A DNA stretch of 64,000 nt from Lojkania enalia. Lineage: Eukaryota > Ascomycota > Dothideomycetes > Pleosporales. The position numbers were made by a program, and so were the translations under genes. This document shows positions 55,740 through 64,000 of the stretch, piece by piece; the stretch's first letter is position 1; each line of letters begins with the position of its first letter. The notes under the pieces were generated by a model. That model saw nothing but the letters and a program-made list of their open reading frames with translations. It was not told the origin of the DNA and did no database searches. The stretch lies in NCBI GenBank assembly GCA_010094045.1, contig ML986593.1:331423-395422 (forward strand), read 5' to 3'.

Positions 55740-57019
55740 ATGGCAAACACTCAACCCCTCCGCACCGCCTTCATCGGCCTCCCCTCCACCGCAGCCTATT
55801 CATGGGGCTCGACAGTGCACCTCCCAGCCCTCCTTTCCCCAACCGGTCGCTCAAAGTTCAGGATAACTGCGCTCCTTAATAGCAGTATTCCTGCGGCCGA
55901 GGCTGCAATCCAAAGATTCGGCCTCGACCCAAGCACCAAGGCCTACGGATCTCCGGAGGCGCTGGCACAGGACAAGGATATCGATGTCGTGATTTGTAAT
56001 ACGCGTGTCGATAAACATTATAAGACAATCCTGCCGAGTGTGAAAGCGGGAAAGGATGTTTATGTTGAGTGGCCTATTGCGTCGAAAATTGAGGAAATTA
56101 GGGAGATTGTGGAGGAGGCGAAAAAGAGTGGGGGTCGAGTTGCAGTGGGGCTGCAGAGAAGGTGGGCGCCTGAGGTCATCAAGATTAGAGAGATAATTGA
56201 GGAAGGCAAGTTTGGGAAAGTGCTGAGTAGCGAGGTGAGGGTTTTCGGCGGGTCAGGTGATCGCGCCGCTGTGAATGAAGCGCAGAAGTATTTTATTGAG
56301 AGGAACGTAGGTGGGAATCTGGTTACAATTATTCTGGCCCATTGTGAGTATTCTGGGGGCAACCGGACATATACTGTAGTAGCGCTAATATCATTCCAGT
56401 GTTAGATTTCGTGTGTAGTGCGATTGGTGAGTTGGAGCCTGGATCTGTGCGCACGAAATTCCAGCGCCAACGTCCGAATATTGGAATTAAAGATATGAAA
56501 TCTGGAAAGATAGTTGAAACAGTGCTATCGGATGTTCCAGATCTACTATTGCTACATGGTGGGGTCCCGTTCATTTTTCCGTCAATTACAATCTTAGCTG
56601 ACAATGGTTCAGGAAGCTTCGAACAATCTCTGATCACGGCACCCTCTGCGACTTTGTCCCTCCTCTTACGCCGCGGACAACCTTTCCCTGGTACTCCAGC
56701 ACTATCTTGGTCTATTAATCTTGAGAAAGGCGAGCTACGCCTCATTGGACCCTCTAATGCTTCACTTACTTGGGGCTCGAAGGGCGGTGTGTCTATTCAG
56801 ATTCATCATTATGAGACTGATGAGCTTGAGGATGTGGCTTGGACACTGGGCGAAAATGAGCGGGAGATGTCTGAAGCCGTGGTTAATATCTCGCGGGTGT
56901 TGTACGCGTTTGCAGATGGGAAACCTGAGGGTGAGGGGTGGCTGGGGTTGGAGGAGGCAGCAAGGCGAGCAGAGCAGATTAATAGTTTTTTGGAGGAGTG
57001 GGTTAGGCGTCAGGCTTGA
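55740..57019 (+). CDS. Gfo/Idh/MocA-family oxidoreductase, Gal80-like
   Basis: Exons 55740-56343 and 56400-57019 join across a 56-nt intron (GTGAGT...TTCCAG), giving 407 residues. Residues 1-120 form an NAD(P)-binding Rossmann domain that starts TAFIGLPSTAAYSWGSTVHLPAL and includes DVVICNT and HYKTILPSVKAGKDVYVEWP. A mixed alpha/beta domain typical of the family follows. The usual EKP motif, whose lysine is catalytic in Gfo/Idh enzymes, reads E110-W111-P112. Loss of that lysine is the pattern I associate with Gal80-type regulators rather than enzymes, so it may sense a dinucleotide or sugar instead of catalysing. Function beyond the fold is not known. Confidence 0.8.
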
Positions 57020-57256
57020 TATACCGCTTTACCATTTGCGTGATTGACGATAATCCTTCAATATCCTGCCTAGTTTCTGATCAAACGCGTCTATTACTGT
57101 CTTGCGTCCAATCACATACTAGATTTCTTAAGGAAACCTTGCGAAAGTCGAATATCATTTCCTCTCTTTTCGAAGATGACGTATAAGAGTTGCTGGACGT
57201 ATGTACAAGAATGTTCGACTAGTCCAAATGACTGCTTTTCGACTTCCTTGCCGGTC

Positions 57257-58114
57257 TTAGTTGAACACAACCGTCTTCACGCCATTCATGAATACCCTCT
57301 TCTCACTCCACCACTTCACAGCTGCCGCCAAAACCTGGCTCTCAACGTTGCTTCCTTCCTCGACCAACTCCTTCGGCGTCATGCCATGATCGACGCGTGC
57401 AACTCGCTGTTCAATAATTGGGCCTTCATCTAAATCAGCCGTGACGAAGTGTGCAGTCGCGCCAATGATTTTGACACCACGGTCATATGCTTGGTGGTAC
57501 GGCTTGGCACCCTTGAATGAAGGCAAAAAACTGTGGTGGATATTGATGATCCGTCCAGACATTTCCGAGCAAAGACGCGGCGAAAGAACCTGCATATACC
57601 GAGCCAGCACTACGAGGTCAATATTGTTCTCCTTGATCAATTCTAGTATCTTCGATTCCTGCTGCTCCTTGGTGTCCTTGGAAACGGGAAGGTGGTAGAA
57701 GGCAATTCCGTACGAATTCGCTAGCGGCTCAAAATCCGGATGGTTCGACACGATGAGTAGAACTTCAATCTTTAACTGTCCGCTCTTGACTCTGAATAGT
57801 AGGTCATTCAAGCAATGTCCGATCTTGGATACCATGATTAAGACCTTCGGCATCTGGTCCACGCGCCGCACTTGGTAGTCCATTTTCATTTCCTCGGCTA
57901 GTTTCTGCAGCGGAATTTGCAGGTCAGATAGGTCAGCGGAGTACCCAAAATGCACCCGCATGAAGAACGTATTCGACGTTGGATCAGAGAATTGCTGCAG
58001 GTCGACGATATTTAAGTTGTGCTTGGCAAGAAGACCCGTCACAGCGTGGACAATACCCGGCTTATCAGGGCATGATAGCGTGAGATAATGATCGTGAGTG
58101 GCTTTAGATGCCAT
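57257..58114 (-). CDS. formyltetrahydrofolate deformylase
   Basis: This intronless 285-residue protein hydrolyses 10-formyl-tetrahydrofolate to formate and tetrahydrofolate (bacterial PurU family). Residues 1-85 are an ACT regulatory domain (LTLSCPDKPGIVHAVTGLLA). The formyltransferase-fold catalytic domain follows, with KVLIMVSKIGHCLNDLL and the active site N191-x-H193 in INIHHSFLPSF. HFVTADLDEGPII contributes the catalytic Asp (D229 in LDEG). Length equals the bacterial enzyme and no targeting peptide is visible. The family is patchily distributed in fungi. It is divergent from the SDR gene with about 560 bp between starts. Confidence 0.93.
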   Translation of the reverse strand: MASKATHDHYLTLSCPDKPGIVHAVTGLLAKHNLNIVDLQQFSDPTSNTFFMRVHFGYSADLSDLQIPLQKLAEEMKMDYQVRRVDQMPKVLIMVSKIGHCLNDLLFRVKSGQLKIEVLLIVSNHPDFEPLANSYGIAFYHLPVSKDTKEQQESKILELIKENNIDLVVLARYMQVLSPRLCSEMSGRIINIHHSFLPSFKGAKPYHQAYDRGVKIIGATAHFVTADLDEGPIIEQRVARVDHGMTPKELVEEGSNVESQVLAAAVKWWSEKRVFMNGVKTVVFN

Positions 58115-58673
58115 TGTATACTTCCGAGGCTGTTTGGTGTACAGCCGAATGCACTGTTGAAGATGAGGTGGCTGAAGTGACTCATGTGGAGGTTTTCGCG
58201 GTCAAGATCATGGAAATTGCCGGTTTCGGGAAATCTCTTTCATATGATCCGGGCCGCCGCCTAAGGATTTTGGACGTAAAGTTGCACACCATATTGATAG
58301 TGGGCGGATTCGAAATTCTATGGAATGTGGTATTTTGTGTATTCGATTCATTGTGTCTATATACCTTTCTTTGGCAGTGCGCCGTGTGATGATGCATAAT
58401 GGAGAAAATAGGCAGGCCGATGTCGGGCTATTGGCCAGAGATACGCTAGGCACCGTCTCGAGGCAGTTCCTCGCATCGAGCCACGCTTCCGAAGTGGATC
58501 CTCAATCGCGCTCGATAGCCACTAGAGGCGGGATGGAGTGTGGAGAGGATGGTTTTAAGTGTCTTTAAATCGCCCCAATATATGAAAAATTAAAATTTGT
58601 TGACGTTCAAACCTATGATTCACTCCAAATACTCCATCTACAAAACCGTAATCCCACCCAGGCCGATATCAAG
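58115..58673. other. divergent promoter region
   Basis: Between the deformylase (minus) and SDR (plus) start codons. Unrecognised short frames only; both promoters should be here. Confidence 0.5.
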
Positions 58674-59609
58674 ATGGCATCAAATGCTGGACCGACACAA
58701 AGCCCACAGAAGAGGGTGCAGTTAGAAGGAAAGGTGATTGCAATTACTGGCGCAAATAGAGGTAGGTTCTCATTCTTCTAATAATGGCCCACAGCACATG
58801 TCTTCATTCTTCATCATTTTTCCAATTCACTCTCTAATCTGCTCTAGGTATCGGACTCGGTATAGCGGACTGTTGCCTCTCCAATGGTGCAAAGTGCGTA
58901 TACTCTATAGACATCGGTGAAACAGGAGACGAATTCGCCAACATTTCTTCTAAACATCCTAGCCGTCTATTCGCCGTCCCAGCCGATGTGACAAAGGAAG
59001 AATCCATCACGGCTGCCGTTGATCGAATCATATCTGAAGCCGGTGCTATCCATGGCATGGTGTGCAATGCTGGCCGGACGAAGCACAAACCCGCACTGGA
59101 TTTCACTACCGATGAGATCGATCAACTCTGGAGCGTAAACCTTTACGGGTCGTTTTACTCAGCGCGATCAGCCGCCAGGGCGTTTATCAAACTAGGAGTT
59201 AAGGGATCGATCGTTTTCACGGCATCAATGGCCTCATATCGTCCGAATAAGGTATAATCCTCATTGAATTATCCATATTGGAGGCCTAATCTTATCGCAG
59301 CGCGTTCCTTCAGCGCCGTATGGTGCCTCCAAAGCTGGTGTGCGCAATATGGTGCATACGCTCGCTATGGAATGGGCACAGTATAATATTCGTGTGAACT
59401 CTGTATCTCCCGGTCTTGTCAAAACGGCAATGACGTATTGGGTACCGCAGCAGCCTGATTGGGAACAGCAATTGAAGTACTATGGTGGTTTCCCGAGACT
59501 CGCGGAGGTAGAAGAGTTAGGTGGTGCATACGTGTACCTTTTGAGCGATGCGGCGAGCTATACAACGAGCATTGATATTCCAGTGAATGGGGTAATTGGG
59601 ATATGTTAG
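58674..59609 (+). CDS. short-chain dehydrogenase/reductase (polyol/sorbose type)
   Basis: Three exons, 58674-58761, 58848-59251 and 59301-59609, give 266 residues. The cofactor motif TGANRGIG is at residues 25-32 and forms only after splicing of intron 1. CNAG follows at about 110. The catalytic triad has Ser156 (FTASMAS), Tyr171 and Lys175 (YGASKAG, completed by intron 2 removal). RVNSVSPGLVKTAM and the C-terminal VYLLSDAASYTTSIDIPVNG complete a classical SDR. By overall resemblance it is closest to fungal sorbose reductase / D-arabinitol dehydrogenase-like enzymes, but the exact substrate cannot be read from sequence. It is cytosolic, with no targeting signal. Confidence 0.87.
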
Positions 59610-59708
59610 ACGGTGCGAGAATGCAACAGATCGAAAATTGCAATTTTTTGCGCATTCCAGAAAGGGACGTTCCAAGACCAATCACTTAACAAAACGCAAC
59701 ACAACGCT

Positions 59709-62033
59709 TCAATCTATCTTCTCTTTCTTCATTATCCTCATTCTCTGTTTGTCCTTTAGTCCTGCGTAGATCGTTCCTTTGACAATTGGACCCAACTCCG
59801 ATGGCACGCCAAATGTGCAATGACTCAATCCCTGATACCCGTCTTGCCCTGTATAATCCAACTCCTCGGTGTACTCAACCAAGACGCCGAACTTCAGACG
59901 CGTATGCATAAGCTCAGGCGGGAATGGATCATTACCCAAACACGCCCCGCGACTAATATGATCCAGCGTCGAATTTCTCGTTGTTACCATGATTCTTGAA
60001 AATCCGACTGAAAAGGTTGTCCCGTCTTCCCAAATAGTCCACGCGCCAACAGTGAGAGACACGAAGACGCAAAATATTACTGGTCCGTAGCATGCCCAAA
60101 GTTTACCAGAATCGTATATAAAGCTAGACCTGTAACGCGTTGTATTCACAAGTACGCGTTCCTCTGCCACGACCAGCATCTTCGGGTCAGAAAACAAGGA
60201 AAGGATCATATCCGTATAGAAATCCCGCAAAAGCATAGGGAGATCCTCCTTCGGCATAGCAGTAGTGTTGCTGACGAGACGAGTCTTGGTGACTTCCGAA
60301 TAGACGCGGGGATATCCTGGCCCAGGAATCGGGGGCTCTAATTCGATCTTGCCACGCAGGAATTTTCGAAGACAGGAACCCATAGCATGGTACGCAGCTG
60401 TTTTCTTATAAAGTGGGACATCGCCGCGAGGGCTTATATAATTTTCGACTGGGACAATATCTTCCCAGTTCACGCTGCCATTGTCAAAGCGAGAAAATGT
60501 TGTGTTGATGATTGGAGAGATGAAATCGAAAGATATGTGGGTGTTAAAGTACGGCCCCGAATAATTAAAATCAACAGTGTACTTTGTCTCATAATGCGTG
60601 CATTTGAAGATGTGAGGGTCGTAGCGCGTTTTCCATGTCTCATTGTACGGCGAATCCGCTGGAAGAGTTTCATTGCTGTCGATAGAATACCCTATCCACA
60701 ATACTGGCTCGGTTTGGAAGATTCCAAGGTCCTCCGAGATGAAATCAATGGGAACACCCCCGAGTCCTAAACCTTCTTGCTGGGGTCGCGAATAATCGCC
60801 GCGGTCAACGTCCGCAATGTACGCCAGTCTCCCAACTGGAGCAAGGCCACTTGTGTCAAATGGTGCTCCCGCTTCTGCCAGTTTTTGATCGTCGTCGGCA
60901 CCACGAGCTAGTTCTTCACAGTTGTAGCCTGGACCTATGAACGAAATTGTGTAGGTGCAGTTGAAATCGCCTCCACACGAGCTTAGTCTTGCATCTTCTG
61001 TACTCAGAGATTGTTCTTTCAGACTGTATGCCATTATAAGTGCGATTCGCTCCGCGTCAGCTGAATACTGGTCATAATAATCGAACCAGCCAGGCGCTGA
61101 AGCTGCTTTATCGGTGGTGTTGACATAAATAAGTGATCTCTGCTTCACGTTTTTCCTGTTGTACGTAGCATTGCGGTAGTTCTTGTAGGATTCGGCGGTG
61201 AAGTTCAATGTCGGCACGGCAATGACTGCGCTTCCTACTTCGAGGTAATCCCCGAAAGTCAATGCGCCTGGAGAGAAGATAATTGTCGCAAGAGGGATCA
61301 GCCAAATAACTAGCGCCATTGCCACGACCGTGCTAGCTTTGCTGATAGTCTCCCAGTTCACGAACAGGGAAGGATCTTCTGTTGCAAGGAACAGCTGGTC
61401 GATGGACCATATAGAAAAAGCATGATCTCGAAGAGCTCTCCAGATGCGTTGACGATAGCATATGATAACACACCCACCGAATGCGACCTTGGAGAGATAA
61501 GCCAGAGCACGACCGTAGAGTACTAATTTAACCTTCCTCTGTTCATCATCTTCGGTAGTATGGTGCAGTCGCTTGTATAGAACGTGTTGGCCGAGAGCAA
61601 ACAACAAGCCGGCGATGAATGAAACGACCATTAACGTCGGCGTCCGCCAGTATATGTGCCATTGCGCTGCTTGAGTCGCTCTATGCTGAATGAGGCTCTC
61701 CGTTGCAGGATCTGTTCTTGATCGTGGGATGCTGAAGCCAAAAGATGCATTTGAATCAGGAGTTCTGACATAATCAGGCTTAAACACAGACGATGATAGA
61801 GGCGAGTAAGGTATTTGTGCGCCTAGGTGAAATGTATTTTCAGGTGACGGCGGCGAGGGTAGAGGCTTCATCTGAATCCCCAACCCAGGGTCTTTGAGAG
61901 AATCCGATCTTGCTCGCCTTTTCGGGCTGTATGAAGAAGCATTACGGGGCACATCTCTTCTTTCTTCAAATAGGCTAGGTCTCGAGACTCTGATTTCTGG
62001 CGATAAAAGTGGGGGTGACGGTTCGGCAGCCAT
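59709..62033 (-). CDS. large fungal multi-pass membrane protein of unknown function
   Basis: This intronless 774-residue protein starts with a Pro/Ser-rich cytoplasmic stretch of about 120 residues. Transmembrane segments follow at about 129-149 (TLMVVSFIAGLLFALGQHVL), 176-196 and 235-258 (VVAMALVIWLIPLATIIF). Next is a loop of about 400 residues with many N-glycosylation sequons and several cysteines, then a last transmembrane segment near 662-684 (VIFCVFVSLTVGAWTIW), and a cytoplasmic tail. I recall this architecture as common in Leotiomycetes and Sordariomycetes, sometimes under a misleading deformylase-like name; no deformylase motif (HExxH) is present here. Function unknown. It converges on the SDR gene with about 100 bp between stops. 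Confidence 0.82.
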   Translation of the reverse strand: MAAEPSPPLLSPEIRVSRPSLFEERRDVPRNASSYSPKRRARSDSLKDPGLGIQMKPLPSPPSPENTFHLGAQIPYSPLSSSVFKPDYVRTPDSNASFGFSIPRSRTDPATESLIQHRATQAAQWHIYWRTPTLMVVSFIAGLLFALGQHVLYKRLHHTTEDDEQRKVKLVLYGRALAYLSKVAFGGCVIICYRQRIWRALRDHAFSIWSIDQLFLATEDPSLFVNWETISKASTVVAMALVIWLIPLATIIFSPGALTFGDYLEVGSAVIAVPTLNFTAESYKNYRNATYNRKNVKQRSLIYVNTTDKAASAPGWFDYYDQYSADAERIALIMAYSLKEQSLSTEDARLSSCGGDFNCTYTISFIGPGYNCEELARGADDDQKLAEAGAPFDTSGLAPVGRLAYIADVDRGDYSRPQQEGLGLGGVPIDFISEDLGIFQTEPVLWIGYSIDSNETLPADSPYNETWKTRYDPHIFKCTHYETKYTVDFNYSGPYFNTHISFDFISPIINTTFSRFDNGSVNWEDIVPVENYISPRGDVPLYKKTAAYHAMGSCLRKFLRGKIELEPPIPGPGYPRVYSEVTKTRLVSNTTAMPKEDLPMLLRDFYTDMILSLFSDPKMLVVAEERVLVNTTRYRSSFIYDSGKLWACYGPVIFCVFVSLTVGAWTIWEDGTTFSVGFSRIMVTTRNSTLDHISRGACLGNDPFPPELMHTRLKFGVLVEYTEELDYTGQDGYQGLSHCTFGVPSELGPIVKGTIYAGLKDKQRMRIMKKEKID

Positions 62034-63057
62034 CAGGTTGAGAAAGGGAGCTTAATTAAGGACTTGCCAAGTGAGACACCATGTTACCAGGTTGATATTA
62101 AGACAAAATGGTTGTTACCACATGCTAGCACCAGTCAAAGCGAGAATGCAGGGGACGGTGAAGAAAATCGGTGAAGGGTGGAGCGGCAGGCACCCCAGCT
62201 GAAAAGAAGGGCTGAAGCTGAATCTGCTAGTTATTAGCTAGAGACTGGCGTAGAGCCAGCGCACTGCAGTTTGGCGAGCGAATGGCACTTATTGCTGCAA
62301 GCCTCTAGCGACCTCATCGCATTGAGGCTGAGAGCAAACTCTTCCTTGCAGTTTACAATAATTCTCGTATTTCGCGCAGTTGTTGAACGCATTCTTCGCG
62401 TCTACTTTGACGCGGCTCTTGAGTTATTGGGGGCCAAATGATGGTTGTCCGCAATAGTTCTCCGATTTGAGTCGTACGTGCGATTCGTTTATAAAAAGGT
62501 TGTAGGAGATGCATTTCTAGAATCGAGGAGTCTGCCGTCCATTTGGCAAAGTCCGGGCGAGAACGCTCGACGCGCAAAAAGGCCAAGTAAAGCGTTCATT
62601 CATCTAGAGATAACATAGAATCCCGCACAAAATGGATAAATTAAATAGTTCGTCCTAAGGATTCCAACTTGAAGCGCAGCAACACCATGTTTTCGGATCG
62701 CGCGCTGAATTGGTATGTAAAGTGCGTACGTTGGACACCGCTTTTTCAAAACGTTAGAAACTCTCTAATCTAGCGTCCAACAATTGGATTCGGCTCCCGC
62801 CTCCGGCCCGCCGCCCAAGGGCCCCGCGAGGTTACAGCTGACTATAATCACGCTGATGGCTTGGTCGACCCTGCTACGCTAATGCACGTGTTAACTTTTT
62901 TTTTGCGAGACATAAAGTTCGGCCCAGGTCCGACGCGGTCAACGCACTAACTTTAATCTTTTTCTAGCCACTCAGGTAGTCGCAAGATTATTTACGTATT
63001 GTGAACTGATTCTAACGTGTTACTATCACATTTGTAACTTGTTTCCCTCCCGTATAT
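62034..63057. other. intergenic, no supported gene
   Basis: The first part is the promoter of the membrane-protein gene. An open minus frame at 62586-62353 has no ATG and no recognised family. A pyrimidine-rich leader precedes the putative gene at 63058. Confidence 0.5.
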
Positions 63058-63424
63058 ATGGAACACCCCGAGCGACCCCTCTACCATCTTCAACTACCTA
63101 TAGAGCCTGTTGAGCCATTAGAAAATGACTATGAGGACACTATATTTGAGCTAGAAGATGCACTATTGCATGAGGCAAGGAGAGTGAGAGAAAGTGGAAG
63201 GAATGAGGTATATAACATGTAAGCTCAGGTCACGTGCCTAGTCAGCTGTGCAGCCCCTGACTAAGCAGTCTCATGTACTATATATTCTCCAGCCGTACCT
63301 TGACCGAGAACACCAAAGGGACCTCGTCAATGCATCTATCTATACCACCCTATACAGTCTCCACCCTCCTCCTGCTTACATAATAGAATCGGAACATGTT
63401 TGCCATGGACTGCTAACGAGCTAG
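63058..63424 (+). CDS. putative small acidic protein, two exons, unrecognised
   Basis: The ATG at 63058 opens a 50-codon exon to 63207 (acidic, with EPVEPLENDYEDTIFELEDA). A GTATAT...TTCTCCAG intron of 85 nt is followed by 63293-63424, in frame, to a TAG. The 93-residue product has no signal peptide or known domain. The evidence is frame continuity and good splice sites only. It lies just upstream of a pogo transposase relic and could be an accessory transposon ORF. Treat as a candidate. Confidence 0.4.
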
Positions 63425-63658
63425 GGACCTGGTACTGGTCTTACAGTGCTCACAGTGGCTAATGAGAACCCCTTGACTACGCGAAAGCTGGAGCATGTAT
63501 CAGCTCTACCTGAATACCCAAGTCAGATGTAGCTGGTTACACATATTGTGTAAATGTCCCAGAGGCCGACATAGATAGAGTTAAGAAAATGTATAACGTA
63601 GTTTACAAGCGAGCTGTCACCTCACCAAACTTTTGACGGCCTACCTAGATCAACGCGT
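63425..63658. other. spacer; possible left end of the terminal pogo element
   Basis: At 63594 a TA is followed by ACGTAGTTTAC, similar to the ACGTAATCC end of the element at 49246, so the Fot1/pogo element may begin at 63596. The right end lies outside the window, so this cannot be confirmed. Confidence 0.35.
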
Positions 63659-64000
63659 AATGGCTCAACGCAGCAACGCGCAATCAACCTATAAAGAATC
63701 ACAAATCATCCTTGCAATCTCAGCTATCGATCGAGGTCAAGTTTCAACCGAGAATGGCGCTGCAACAACTTTTCGCTGCCCTTAAAGTACTCTCCGCCTT
63801 TAACACGCTGGAATAGCTGCGCGACGCGATTATAAGCCGAATTCAAAGAAGCTTACAAAGACTAAAGAGGAGGTACTTATTAGCTATATCCTTGATCAGG
63901 ATTCACGAGGATTTCCGCCTACGATCAACGGCGTACGAGCTATAGCGAATAAACTATTAGCTAAGCACAGCGCTAGCTAGGTTGGTATCTACTAGCCTTG
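63659..64000 (+). pseudogene. Fot1/pogo transposase, 5' part, RIP-type stops, cut by window end
   Basis: From the ATG at 63659 one frame reads MAQRSNAQSTYKESQIILAI through KPNSKKLTKTKEEVLISYIL and DSRGFPPTINGVRAIANKLL, the Psq/CENP-B-type helix-turn-helix of Fot1/pogo transposases. The only interruptions are stop codons (TAA at FRCP-stop-STLRL and STLRL-stop-HAG; TAG after KHSAS and IY). They fall where CAA/CAG or TGG codons are expected, so the frame itself is intact and the damage is C-to-T type. The catalytic DDE part is beyond the window. Confidence 0.75.

Noticed and set aside
59709..62033. possible peptide deformylase annotation for the 774-residue membrane protein
   Set aside because: No deformylase motif is present and the architecture is that of a multi-pass membrane protein, so that name would mislead.
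62353..62586. 77-codon minus-strand frame
   Set aside because: It starts with TTG and no family or flanking exon could be found.
1..64000. CRISPR array, prokaryotic operon or secondary-metabolite cluster
   Set aside because: The genome is eukaryotic, no direct-repeat/spacer array is visible, and no polyketide synthase, peptide synthetase or terpene cyclase is present.

Overview
The window is nuclear DNA of a filamentous ascomycete (Pezizomycotina; a Leotiomycete such as a Helotiales member is my guess from gene style, not proven). The evidence is short introns of about 40-60 nt with GTNNGT/YAG borders, several fungus-specific protein families (CFEM/PTH11-like receptor, STAND-type N-terminal helical domains, fungal Hsp70-like ATPase, Sfi1), and AT-rich blocks holding transposon relics whose stops look like C-to-T (RIP-type) damage. 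There are no operons.

Layout. 1-9.9 kb: one gene, a D-amino-acid oxidase, in a gene-poor AT-rich setting. 10-12.7 kb: a large ankyrin protein. 12.7-18.2 kb: gene-poor, with a decayed Fot1/pogo transposon. 18.2-20.8 kb: a three-exon small cysteine-rich secreted protein followed directly by a 2.07-kb inverted-repeat element with a solo LTR inside. 20.8-28 kb: a STAND-N-terminal-like protein, a single-pass membrane protein and a divergently transcribed 12-exon Hsp70-like gene. 28-37.2 kb: a membrane-protein relic, an intact CFEM receptor, a solo LTR with perfect target-site duplication and a glycoside hydrolase family 47 relic. 37.2-47.3 kb is a conserved core block: F-box protein, Sfi1, a twin-CX9C mitochondrial microprotein and cytosolic isoleucyl-tRNA synthetase. 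47.6-51.4 kb is the corpse of a STAND/ankyrin gene holding a solo LTR and a pogo-type inverted-repeat element. 52.1-62 kb is gene-rich: an internally duplicated secreted glycoprotein, a HAD hydrolase relic, a Gfo/Idh (Gal80-like) protein, formyltetrahydrofolate deformylase, an SDR and a large membrane protein. 62-64 kb is accessory again: a small putative two-exon gene and a RIP-mutated Fot1/pogo transposase running off the end.

How it fits together. Housekeeping genes sit in GC-richer blocks and alternate with accessory islands of transposon relics, dead genes and rapidly evolving surface or secreted proteins. All exon joins given here were made by hand from reading-frame continuity, splice consensus and remembered family character; none was checked against transcripts. 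I saw no convincing new multi-gene system. The best novel leads are the two secreted proteins, the three-member solo-LTR family, the super-repeat in the ankyrin protein and the doubly interrupted STAND pseudogene.
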